From NCBI GenBank assembly GCA_947561395.2, contig OX387189.1, positions 23,994,329 to 24,058,328 on the forward strand: a stretch of 64,000 nucleotides of DNA, given 5' to 3'. Shown in pieces: positions 9,457 through 18,279 of the stretch. Position numbers and translations under genes: made by a program. Positions within the stretch are counted from its first letter, which is position 1. Every line of letters begins with the position of its first letter. A model generated the notes under the pieces. The model saw nothing but the letters and a program-made list of their open reading frames with translations. It was not told the DNA's origin and did not search any database. This DNA is from Buxus sempervirens (taxonomy: Eukaryota; Streptophyta; Magnoliopsida; Buxales; Buxaceae).

Positions 9457-12217
9457 ATGGCGGACGACAACCCTAATGACTTGAATCTGTTCCTTGATGG
9501 TGAGGATGGTCCTGTTCTTGGTCCATGCACTGATGAAGATACGGAAAAGGCTCCAAAAGTCTTGCACTCTTCCTACCACTTGATCGGCGCCTCTGATCCT
9601 GTGAGGTGGGGTAGTCTGACTACTCTTCCTCGCTCCTGGCCTAAGTGTTCCCCTGAGTGGAACAAATGGGTTGAGCGGTTACGGTCTTATTATATGGAGA
9701 CCTGGGTTAGGCTAGGTTTGGCGGAGATGATCTTCTATTCCTCCTTCTACATTCCCTTCAACCCTATTTTACTTGGGGTGGCCTAATTTTTCTGGTGTCG
9801 GGGTTCCAACACCTTCTCTTTTTCTCATGGACCTATGACACCAACCCTGTTGGATGTTTGCTGCATCACAGGTCTTTCGGTCCTTGGGGAAGAAATAGAT
9901 TCTACCCTGTCCGTTTTCTCATCTTCTGTTTTTAACACCGCTCATGCTTCTTCTGCTTTCGGCACCTTTGTCCGTGCTGAGCGAGTTTCAAATACCGATA
10001 GTCCTCCTTCCCTTCAAGAGCATTGCTCTTTCTTGCTGTTTTTTCTTTGCCATTTTTTCTGCTGTGGACCATCTGCTCAGATGGTAAAGGAGTTTGCTGG
10101 TATTGCGGTAGCCCTTGCCCATGGTCGCCGTTTGGCTCTAGCCCCTTTCTTTCTCAGCCAGGTCTACCGGGGTTTACACAGTCTGTCCTTCGGCCGATTA
10201 GGGGTTGCCAGTGGCCCTCTTTGGTTTTTACAATTCTGGTTTTACGAATACTTCCCCGGCTTTTTCTGTACAGCCGTAGACAACCCTTTTCCTAATTATT
10301 ATTATGCCGGCCGTCGCTGGCTTACCGCAACGCCCATGCAATTGTCTTTCACGGCTGTTCTTGATTTCTTCCTGGTAGGTCTATAGGAAAATAATCCTCC
10401 TTTATTCCATCGCTTTTCTTTAGACCAATTTCATGGGTCTCCCCTTTATGCCGCCATCAATTCTTCTCCAGAGGCTCGCCGACGTGCTACGGCCAGTTTT
10501 CTTATTGCCCGAGAGCTTCCTTTTGGCTTGCATAACCGAGATGCTCCTGCCACTTCTAGAAGAGAAGGGGTGGAAATATATCTGCCGCATTTCGTCAGTC
10601 GGCAGCTTGGTTATGGCCAAGGCATTCCTCTTGTGGTGTTTTCATCTACCAATGGAGGCTCTCGGTCCGTCTTGAGTCCTAGTTATCTGTCATTAGCAAC
10701 TTCTCGGTTCCGCGATCTTTCTGATCGTTTCCGCAACTATCCTCTTCCCTGGGAATCCTCAGTCGAACCTTCCTTTCGTCGATGGTGGTCTCAGCTTTAC
10801 TCTGACTTTGTCCGGCTTGATGCAGAGTCGTATACTGCGCTATTTCGACCAAATGCGGTCGATATAGCGAGTATAGGCAAACTCCGCGGGTATTATGAGG
10901 CCCGTTACCCAGGTAACTTTCTTTTATATTCTTGTAAATTGATCTTCTCTATTCGGTCGCGTCTGATTTTCTTTTTCTTTATTAGATGATCCTCAATCCT
11001 CCAATGTGAAGAGTAAGAAAAAGAAAGTCGAGACGTCGGTCACCTTTAACTGGAGGCGACCTTCCAAGGTTTCTGCCAGTCGGAGCAACCCTTCCTCCAA
11101 ACAGTCGCCTTTGAAAAAACGGAAGATTGGTGAGGTATCGGACGGTCGTGCTTATGTTACTCGTTCCAATTTGCGACTCCGAGTTCAGCATCTGGGTGAG
11201 CGTGTCGTCGTGGCTGACGATTCTTCGGACGAGGAAGAAGATATCGATTTATCTCGTCCTCAGCATGGGCCCCCAGTTCATTCTGGAAGTAGTGGTAAAT
11301 CAACTCCCATGCCGACTCCTCCCCGTGCGTTTCATTATGTTAGTCCCCCATCCCGTTCCTCAACTCGATTTGTCACTCCTCCGACCGATCCGTCGCCTAG
11401 TGCATCTAGGCCGGCTTCTTTCTTCCCTTGTCCCGTGGTTGATGAAGCTGGTCCATCCACTGTTCCTGGTGCTGCTTCTTCGGGTTCTTCTTCTGGTGAA
11501 TTACCTTCTGAGCCAAGAATTCCTGTGGCCAAAGAAGAAAACTATAGACCCCTCCCTGGTACTTGCTTCGGATTTGTCAGATTTTGCTTCATGGAAGTAG
11601 ACCGTTGTCTTTCATCTCCAGAATTTCATGACCTTCGTCCAGCATTTCTTTCGGATTTTGACAGTTGGAACGAACTCCGCTCTTTTGTTCTTCGTCAGCC
11701 TGAAGAACTTTCTGACGAGGAATTGTCAGAAGTTCGATTGTTGATATGCAGAGCCGTAGTGATGAATTCTCGCGGGGATCGTTCAACCGGAGATCGGCTG
11801 ATGTCCATGCTCTGTTTTTATAGTGCTGTACCGCAACTAAGGGAAGCCATGGACTTTCTCCGTTCTGTCAACGTGAGATGTTCCGATTTTCGTCAAGAAA
11901 TTCGTGCTGTATATGGTCATAATCGCCAGTTGGAAACTTTGAGGTGGTCTCTTCATAAAAATTCTCTTGGCCAGGGCTCTATTGCTGGTGACCCATCAGA
12001 TACTGCTCCGGACGACTTATCTCGGCTACAATCTGAGGAACATCACCTTAAAGAATCTATCCAGACTCAGATGCTGCTGATCGAATTGAGCCGGCACCGC
12101 TTGGAGGAGCACATGAGGGATGAAAGGGAGGTGGAGGTACGTCGAGCTGAGATGCAGTTATTATTGGAGCGGGCGAAGTATGATCATGCCCGATTTAAAA
12201 CTTGGTTCGAAAGGTAA
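9457..12217 (+). pseudogene. Antisense gene B: second PMD protein copy
   Basis: This is a divergent tandem copy of gene A. The chosen start at 9457 reads MADDNPNDLNLFLDG. Matching landmarks are PEWNKWVERL, TPTLLDVCCITG, GPLWFLQFWFYEYFP, ASFLIARELPF and VEIYLPHFVSRQLGY, each with a counterpart in gene A. A TAA at 9784-9786 interrupts the frame where gene A has serine (TCA-type codon), and the same frame then continues with clear homology. A TAG at 10384-10386 is in the region that also has a stop in gene A. One GT-AG intron, 10913-10985, restores the frame to a Lys/Ser-rich then coiled-coil C-terminus ending at 12217. Two in-frame stops mean this copy is probably defective. Confidence 0.72.
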
Positions 12218-12515
12218 GGTTATAAAACCTTTTCTAAACAATTATACCGTTTGTTCGGTATTCACTTTTTGATGATAATGCCATATGGCTGGCATTTTAA
12301 ACTTTATTCAGCCGATTTCTCGGCTTTTTATTTAAACGGTAGTTTTTTGCATGTTTTTTGGATGCGTAACATACTCGTCTTATTTCATATCTACTGCTCG
12401 TCATGGAAAGACTAGAACTTAAAAAAAAATAAGAATGTTTTTATTTCAACATTGACCTTTCATACAACCAAAGCCGAGCTCTTCTGGCTCTTTCATACAA
12501 TCAAGGCCAGATGTT
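12218..12515. other. Spacer with no gene seen
   Basis: AT-rich 3' flank of gene B, with repeated AATCGGCTT/CGGCTTTT-like words and an A-rich run at 12420-12430. The convergent small gene on the minus strand ends at about 12516. No further structure was recognised. Confidence 0.5.
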
Positions 12516-12843
12516 TCAGCCGGGGTCTGATAATACAACCGGGGCCGACATGCCCCTGAAATTGCTCTGCACTCCAACCATAGACGGTGTTAGTGAGGGC
12601 CAATTTAATCAAAAGGGCAAGAGGAAAGAGGGGGGGATGGCGACTACTCCGACCGGCGTAAATGCTGGTCGGAGGAGAGAACTCTCGTCTCTACCCAGAA
12701 CTCGGTGGGAGAAGACCTACCGTGATGGGGTCAGCGAGAGTAGAGTCGCCTTTTCCGATCCCGCCCATTCTTATGAAGTCATCGGCTTTGTTGACTTTTT
12801 CTTCTTCGATCGTCTCCGTCGTCGGCTCTTGATCTTTCGCCAT
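12516..12843 (-). CDS. Possible small spliced gene, about 57 residues
   Basis: On the minus strand an ATG at 12843 opens MAKDQEPTTETIEEEK and runs 41 codons to a GT donor at 12720 (CACG|GTAGGT). An acceptor at 12567 (GGAGTGCAG) leads to 17 more codons ending in TGA at 12516 (SNFRGMSAPVV...). Unspliced, the frame ends at 12691 after 50 residues. A TATAAATA box lies about 50 bp upstream. The product would be acidic and Thr/Glu-rich, with no family recognised. It runs in the same direction as gag-pol, in the 3' region between integrase and the antisense genes. The model is inference from splice signals only. Confidence 0.3.
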
Positions 12844-12890
12844 TTCTTCTCTTTCTCCCTTTCTTGAAAGAATGGCGAGCATTGCCTTAG

Positions 12891-12898
12891 TATTTATA
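12891..12898 (-). promoter_or_regulatory. TATA box candidate for the small gene
   Basis: The minus strand reads TCTATAAATACTAAGG. Transcription starting about 30 bp downstream would begin near 12860, just upstream of the ATG at 12843. Confidence 0.4.
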
Positions 12899-13045
12899 GA
12901 CCGATCGTTAGAAAGAAGATCAATGGGTCTGAGCGGATCTCGAAGAGATTTCCTATTTTAGTCTAATCCGCACTGTATGTCGGCTCCTCGATTTGACAAT
13001 GCCATTTATTTGGTGTTGCAGGTACCGAACAGTAGATATTTTATT

Positions 13046-14012
13046 TTATTCCTGATTTTCCTCAGGTTGGTTATTGATTTCGCGGCTTTCCCATAGAGTG
13101 GGAAAGTACCGTTTCAAAAACTGGCCGTTGATAATCTTCTTTTCTTGGCCATCCAATGACTGTATATGGTATGCTCCCCCGGGAAATACCTTGCTGACTT
13201 GTAATGGTCCTTCCCACGTGGGGGACCATTTTCCATATAAGGAATCTTTTTTCCCTATTGGCAGAAGGGTTTTCCACACTAAATCTCCTTGAGCGAATGA
13301 TTTGTGTTTTACTCGACGATTATAGGATCTTGCAATCCTTTGCTTGAGGGCTCTCTGCCGATCCAGGGCTAGCCTCCTCATCTCTCCCAAGTCTTCTAAT
13401 TCAACTAACATTGCTTCCGTGTAATCCTTGGGAGTGAAATTATTCTGAATAGCCACCCTTAACGATTTGACCATGATTTCGGCCGGAATAACTGCCTCAT
13501 GACCGAAGGTTAAGGCAAAAGGGGTAGTTCCAATAGACGTCTTGTAAGACATTCGATACGCCCACAATGCTTCAGATAAGAGTTTATGCCAACTTCTTGG
13601 CTTATCTTCAATCATCTTTCTTAGGATATTTTTCAACACCTTATTCGTTGCTTCAGCTTGTCCGTTTGCCTGTGCGTAATAAGGTGTAGATTGAATCATT
13701 CTGATGCCATATGTTTTGGCAAATTCAGTCACTTCTTGTCCTACAAAAACGGTACCTGAATCGGTCGTAATGGTTTCGGGGATACCGTATCTGTGAATTA
13801 TCTGTTCCCTGATAAACTCAATCACATCCGATTGTTCCACTTTTTTCAAAGGTTTGGCTTCCACCCATTTGGTGAAGTAATCGGTGGCTACTATGATGAA
13901 GTTGTGTAAACCGGTCGAAGGAGGATACACTTTTCCAATTAAATCCATTGCCCAACCTCTGAAGGGCCATGGCTTGACTATGGTTTGCAATTCGAATGCC
14001 GGCACCTCTGAA
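13046..14012 (-). pseudogene. Gypsy integrase catalytic core, frameshifted from pol
   Basis: Integrase joins the element's cDNA to the chromosome. This reading frame continues the zinc-finger part encoded in the upstream RT frame, after a single frame change near 14005-14010 (HGPVQ of one frame to VPAFELQ of the other). Catalytic residues of the D-D-E triad are visible in GWAMDLIG, ITTDSGT and NGQAEATNK. The C-terminus has ARSYNRRVKHKSF, GDLVWK, KWSPTWEGPLQV and GGAYHI (the GPY/F-like region). It ends with TAG or equivalent at 13046. The frame change means integrase would not be made in one piece with RT unless frameshifting occurs. Confidence 0.85.
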
Positions 14013-16620
14013 CTGGTCCATGTTTCTGACATTCCTGACATCCTGTAGCGAACATCTGACAATCTTTCAAGATTGACGGCCAGTAATAACCATGCCGACG
14101 TAATAACCATCGCATCTTGACTCCTGCCTGGTGTGCGCCACAAATCCCTTCGTGTACTTCGGCCATTATTAACATGGCTTCTGTTGGGTTGACACATCTA
14201 AGTGGGATGTCCTCAATACTCTTTTTATATAATTCATCGCCCAAAATAAAATAGTTGGCAGCTTTCCTTTTGGTCGATCTGCTAGTCTTTATAGTAGGAT
14301 CTTTAAGATATCCCCAGATCTCACCTCTCCAATCCTGTCTTATTGTCTGGTTACAACATGCTAGTGAATCCACCAGAAATGGTCTTTTCTCAGAGTTGGG
14401 GAGAGATTGTATGGTCACCGTTCTAACTGAATCGCGCAGTCTGAGTCCAGATGCCAACTGGGCCAGTTCATTAGCTTGATAGTTTTCCTTCCTTGGCCGA
14501 TGTTCGAATTCAATTCTATTGAACTGCTGGGCCAAGAATCTCGCCCTTCGTAGCAATAGTACTAATGACTCGCTATTGCAGTTATATATGCCTTCCATTT
14601 GCTTCAAGACGAGTTGGGAATCTCCAACAATATTAACCGCTCGAGCACTCATTTCCCATAGAATTTCCAACCCTATAATTGTAGCTTCAAACTCTGCCTG
14701 ATTGTTTGTGGATAATTCTTCAAGCTGAAATGCATGTTCGTGCTTGTCACCAGTGGGTGAAGTTATTACTACTCCGATCCCAGAAGCAAACTCTGTTTTT
14801 GAGCCATCAAATTCCAGTGTCCATGGTTGGAATTCGGCATAGCAAAAACTGGCATGAAATACTGGGATATCCAATTCTTTTTCCTGCACACTAGACGGAT
14901 GATCGGCCAAAAAATCGGCCAATGCTTGTCCTTTTACCGCTTTCTGCGGTACATATTTGAAGTCGAACTCCATCAGAGTCAGGGTCCATTTTCCGAGTCT
15001 ACCACTCACTGTAGGCCGAGTGAGCATGTACTTGACCACGTCAGTGGCTGCTATGACGAAAATTTCTTTGGCCGACAGGAGGTAATGTCGTAATTTGGTA
15101 GCTGCATAATAGAGTGTGAGACACAACTTCTCTAGATTAGTGTACCTTTCTTCCACTGGAGTCAGGAATCTACTGAGATAATAAATAGCCTGCTCATATC
15201 CTTGATCGTTGTCTTGGGCTAACAAGACTCCAACTGAATCGCTCGCAGCTGCTATATAAAGTTTTAGCGGCCGTTCTTTTGAAGGTGGCACCAAAACCGG
15301 TGGGGTTGCCAAATACTGTTTGATGCCTTCAAAAGCGGCTTGATGGTCCTCATTCCAGATAAAATCTTCAGTATTCTTGATTTTCAATAATGGGGATAGG
15401 ACCCTGATCTTCCCGGCCAGGTTTGAAATGAATCTTCTCAAGAAATTCACCTGGCCGAGCAACCTTTGTAGCTGTTTCTTATTGGCTGGTGGCTTGGCTT
15501 CTATGACCGACTTTGCCTTATTTTTATCGACCTCAATTCCTCTCTGGTGTACGAGAAAACCTAGGAAATTTCCGGCCGATACACCAAAAGCACACTTTAA
15601 TGGATTCATTTTCAAGCTATACTTACGAAGTCGTTCAAAAACCTGCTTTAAATGCTGCAAGTGGTCCATTTCGGTCTGAGACTTTATCACAACATCGTCA
15701 ATATATACCTCAAGTATTTGACCGATCATGTCATGGAAGATAAGATTCATTGCCCTTTGATAGGTTGCGCCAGCATTCTTCAACCCGAAAGGCATAACTA
15801 CCCAACAATAAGTTCCTAATGCTCCAGGGCATCGGAATGCCGTTTTAGCTACATCTTCTTCGGCAATAAAGATTTGATTATATCCAGAGTGGCCGTCCAT
15901 AAATGACAAAAACTTATGCCGTGATGCACTATCAACTAAGAGGTCTGCGATCGGAATTGGATATTCGTCCTTGGGCGTTGCAGAATTCAGATTGCGGAAA
16001 TCAATACATACCCTAATTTGACCATTCTTCTTAATTACAGGTACAACGTTTGAAAGCCACTCGGCGTATCGTATCGGCCTAATAAACCCGGCTGATAAAA
16101 GCCGTTCTATTTCAACCTTTACTTTACATATCACGTCGTCACCCATCCTCCTTGAAGGTTGTCTGAATGGTTTAAATTCTGGTTTGATAGGGAGCCTGTG
16201 TTCTACCATTTTCCGGTCCAATCCTGGCATCTCTTGGTAAGTCCAAGCGAAACAATCTGAATATTCGGCTAACAATCGTCTCATTTCTTGTCTGACCGAA
16301 GGTGGTAGTAACTTACTTATGAAAACAGGCTTCTGTTCCGCTTCTGTCCCCAGGTTGATTTCTTCTAATGGATCTTGGGTATCTACTTTCAGGTCTTCTA
16401 ATTTGGCTGGTGCTGCTTGTAGGTCGGCGAGAGTAATCTCATTCCGGTCTTGTATCCTTTCATCTTCTTGTTCATTAATGAATTCGGCCGAGTTTATCAT
16501 TATCTCGCCGTTTTCCAGCCATTCTTGTTCCTGCTGCAACTTCCCTATCTTTTCCTTCTGCATGTAAGCCGTCATCTTTCTTAAGACGGCTTCTGCGACT
16601 TCTGATGGTTTAACCATCAT
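13978..16620 (-). CDS. pol: Gypsy RT, RNase H, second RNase H, integrase zinc finger
   Basis: An open frame of 880 codons. RT (about residues 130-320) shows RVCIDFRNLN, FMDGHSGYNQI and MPFGLKNAGATYQR, with the catalytic YIDD at 306-309. The first RNase H (about 440-600) includes LYIAAASDSVGVLLAQ and YTNLEKLCL. A second, archaeal-like RNase H (about 610-745) includes LEFDGSKTEFASGIGV, NNQAEFEA and VGDSQLV; having two RNase H domains marks the Tat group. The end has the integrase HHCC zinc finger (HEGICGAH...CQMFATGCQEC, about 835-865). Then the frame is lost at about 14010 and the core domain continues in another frame. The protein is cut out of a polyprotein in intact relatives, so the start at 16620 is nominal. 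It overlaps the protease frame by 11 bp. Confidence 0.9.
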   Translation of the reverse strand: MMVKPSEVAEAVLRKMTAYMQKEKIGKLQQEQEWLENGEIMINSAEFINEQEDERIQDRNEITLADLQAAPAKLEDLKVDTQDPLEEINLGTEAEQKPVFISKLLPPSVRQEMRRLLAEYSDCFAWTYQEMPGLDRKMVEHRLPIKPEFKPFRQPSRRMGDDVICKVKVEIERLLSAGFIRPIRYAEWLSNVVPVIKKNGQIRVCIDFRNLNSATPKDEYPIPIADLLVDSASRHKFLSFMDGHSGYNQIFIAEEDVAKTAFRCPGALGTYCWVVMPFGLKNAGATYQRAMNLIFHDMIGQILEVYIDDVVIKSQTEMDHLQHLKQVFERLRKYSLKMNPLKCAFGVSAGNFLGFLVHQRGIEVDKNKAKSVIEAKPPANKKQLQRLLGQVNFLRRFISNLAGKIRVLSPLLKIKNTEDFIWNEDHQAAFEGIKQYLATPPVLVPPSKERPLKLYIAAASDSVGVLLAQDNDQGYEQAIYYLSRFLTPVEERYTNLEKLCLTLYYAATKLRHYLLSAKEIFVIAATDVVKYMLTRPTVSGRLGKWTLTLMEFDFKYVPQKAVKGQALADFLADHPSSVQEKELDIPVFHASFCYAEFQPWTLEFDGSKTEFASGIGVVITSPTGDKHEHAFQLEELSTNNQAEFEATIIGLEILWEMSARAVNIVGDSQLVLKQMEGIYNCNSESLVLLLRRARFLAQQFNRIEFEHRPRKENYQANELAQLASGLRLRDSVRTVTIQSLPNSEKRPFLVDSLACCNQTIRQDWRGEIWGYLKDPTIKTSRSTKRKAANYFILGDELYKKSIEDIPLRCVNPTEAMLIMAEVHEGICGAHQAGVKMRWLLRRHGYYWPSILKDCQMFATGCQECQKHGPVQRCRHSNCKP

Positions 16621-17995
16621 TTGGTTGTTCTTTGAGTTCGGCGACTGTGGCTACTTCTGTAATCTGTAGTTGCGCCGTTTGTAGTATAGCCGAACTTGAA
16701 GTGATCGGCTGCCCATTCTTGTCATATCCACTAAATGAAATTGGTTTTACCCCTTCGTTATAAAGGGATGCATGTGCGGCATTGGAGTCTACGGCAAATG
16801 GCTGCTGGTCGGCTTTTACTTCTTCGGTCTTGCCATCCTTCCAAAACAGCAACGATTGATGCAAAGAAGATGGTACACATTTGTTCGAATGGATCCAATC
16901 TCTTCCCAGCAATGCGTTGTATCCGGCGGATGATTCAATTACGAAGAATGCCGTAAGAGACTGCCGTGTCCCAACCGTTAGTTCGATTGGGAGGATTCCT
17001 CTAGTTCCTGTAATACCTCCTGCAAAGTTAGTGACGGTGATCTCGGAAGAAATTAAATCCGAATAAGACTTACCTAATTTCTTCAATGTGGAGATTGGGA
17101 TGAAATTTATTGCTGCCCCATTATCAATTAGAATTCTATTGATAGGGATCCCGTTCATGTGTGCCTTTATAAATAAAGGTTTCAGATGTTGAGTCATGGT
17201 TAAGGATGGTTCAACGAAACATACCTCTCCCACCAGACCGATTTTGTCACCATCGGTCGGTTTCTGGTCTTTTTTCTCTTCTTCGAGATGTTCTGGATCA
17301 ATCACATACAAAGCTACTGGGTCTTCCTCCTCCTGGATCTCCTCTAACCGTGGTAACTCCATGCTGGCCCCAAAAGTCATAGGTAAAGTGAGAACCATAT
17401 GACAGTCAAGTGGTATCGGGGGCATCCGACCGAAACAGATTTCGGCGATTGATGCATCCGCACTCAAAGGAGGTTGACTCAGCGACTCACTGATCTCGTC
17501 TTTGGGAGTTTCGAGCGTCAATTCCTCTGTTATTTCTACCGTAGAAGGAGTTGAGATCCTACTGTACTCTGTTAACATTTGTTCAACTAACAATTGTTCT
17601 CCTTCTACTCCGACGAAATTGTCCGTCAATTCCTCGTCCGAAACCAACCTTTCGGTCACTGTATTGGAATCGTGTTCGAGCGTAGTATCTGGAGGGATTG
17701 GTGAATCAGGCGGGCTCTTTTTGAGCCTTTGTGGTTTCGGAATGCGTCTTTTGGCAACAAACCTAGACGACCAATATGGCTCGGATGATCCAGTACTCTG
17801 TTCCTGGTATCGTCTCTTAGCTTGCTGTCGCTGCCAGCGTCGCTTCTGCGTTCTGGTCAGTTCTGCGATACTTGCCTGCGCATGGAAAAGAAATTTAGGA
17901 TGAGTCAATCTTTTCCAGTGACCATCTTGCATAATAGGTGGTTTTACCATCCTGGGTTTGACCCCGTTTACCATCCTGTATTGTTCGTAAGTCAT
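16610..17995 (-). CDS. Gypsy protease-containing ORF
   Basis: A 461-residue open frame. The N-terminal half is basic then acidic and Pro/Ser-rich. The C-terminal half carries a retropepsin-like domain: KPLFIKAHMNGIPINRIL, the active-site LIDNGAAINFIP (about residue 292; DNG where many have DTG or DSG), LPIELTVG and YNALLGRDWIH. Aspartic protease cuts the gag-pol polyprotein. The frame starts at an ATG (MTYEQYRMVNG) 285 bp downstream of the gag stop and ends inside the start of the RT frame. The separation from gag by stops and a frame change suggests decay or an unusual expression strategy. Confidence 0.8.
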   Translation of the reverse strand: MTYEQYRMVNGVKPRMVKPPIMQDGHWKRLTHPKFLFHAQASIAELTRTQKRRWQRQQAKRRYQEQSTGSSEPYWSSRFVAKRRIPKPQRLKKSPPDSPIPPDTTLEHDSNTVTERLVSDEELTDNFVGVEGEQLLVEQMLTEYSRISTPSTVEITEELTLETPKDEISESLSQPPLSADASIAEICFGRMPPIPLDCHMVLTLPMTFGASMELPRLEEIQEEEDPVALYVIDPEHLEEEKKDQKPTDGDKIGLVGEVCFVEPSLTMTQHLKPLFIKAHMNGIPINRILIDNGAAINFIPISTLKKLGKSYSDLISSEITVTNFAGGITGTRGILPIELTVGTRQSLTAFFVIESSAGYNALLGRDWIHSNKCVPSSLHQSLLFWKDGKTEEVKADQQPFAVDSNAAHASLYNEGVKPISFSGYDKNGQPITSSSAILQTAQLQITEVATVAELKEQPNDG

Positions 17996-18279
17996 GTAGC
18001 CGCTATCCCTAGCGGAGCTATAGGTGGCTGCCGTCCTTGTCGGCGAGCCTACTTTTTACCAGAAGTTAAGTACAAGGGTCTCTTGCCCCCCTGAGTGTGG
18101 CGTGCATCTTCATACTTGACTGATTTCCCTTTGTATTGGTAATACCGGTACTCTGCTATCACTTTTTGCTTGCAGTCTTGGCAAAGGAGGCCTGGTGACA
18201 TTTCTATTTTCTCTGGAATCTTGCATGATGTATCTTTATTAACGGAAGATTCCTCTGAGGATTTAGCAACCGTTTCCGG
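17996..18279 (-). other. Gag-protease junction with two in-frame stops
   Basis: After the gag TGA (18280-18282) the same frame stays open and protein-like (a LLCQDCKQ CxxC motif, then YRYYQYKGKS) until a TAG near 18051. The protease frame then begins in a different phase. In intact relatives this is probably continuous coding sequence. Confidence 0.55.

Noticed and set aside
10375-10423. A 49-bp intron in gene B removing the TAG at 10384
   Set aside because: Too short for plant splicing, and removal would throw the downstream homologous region out of frame.
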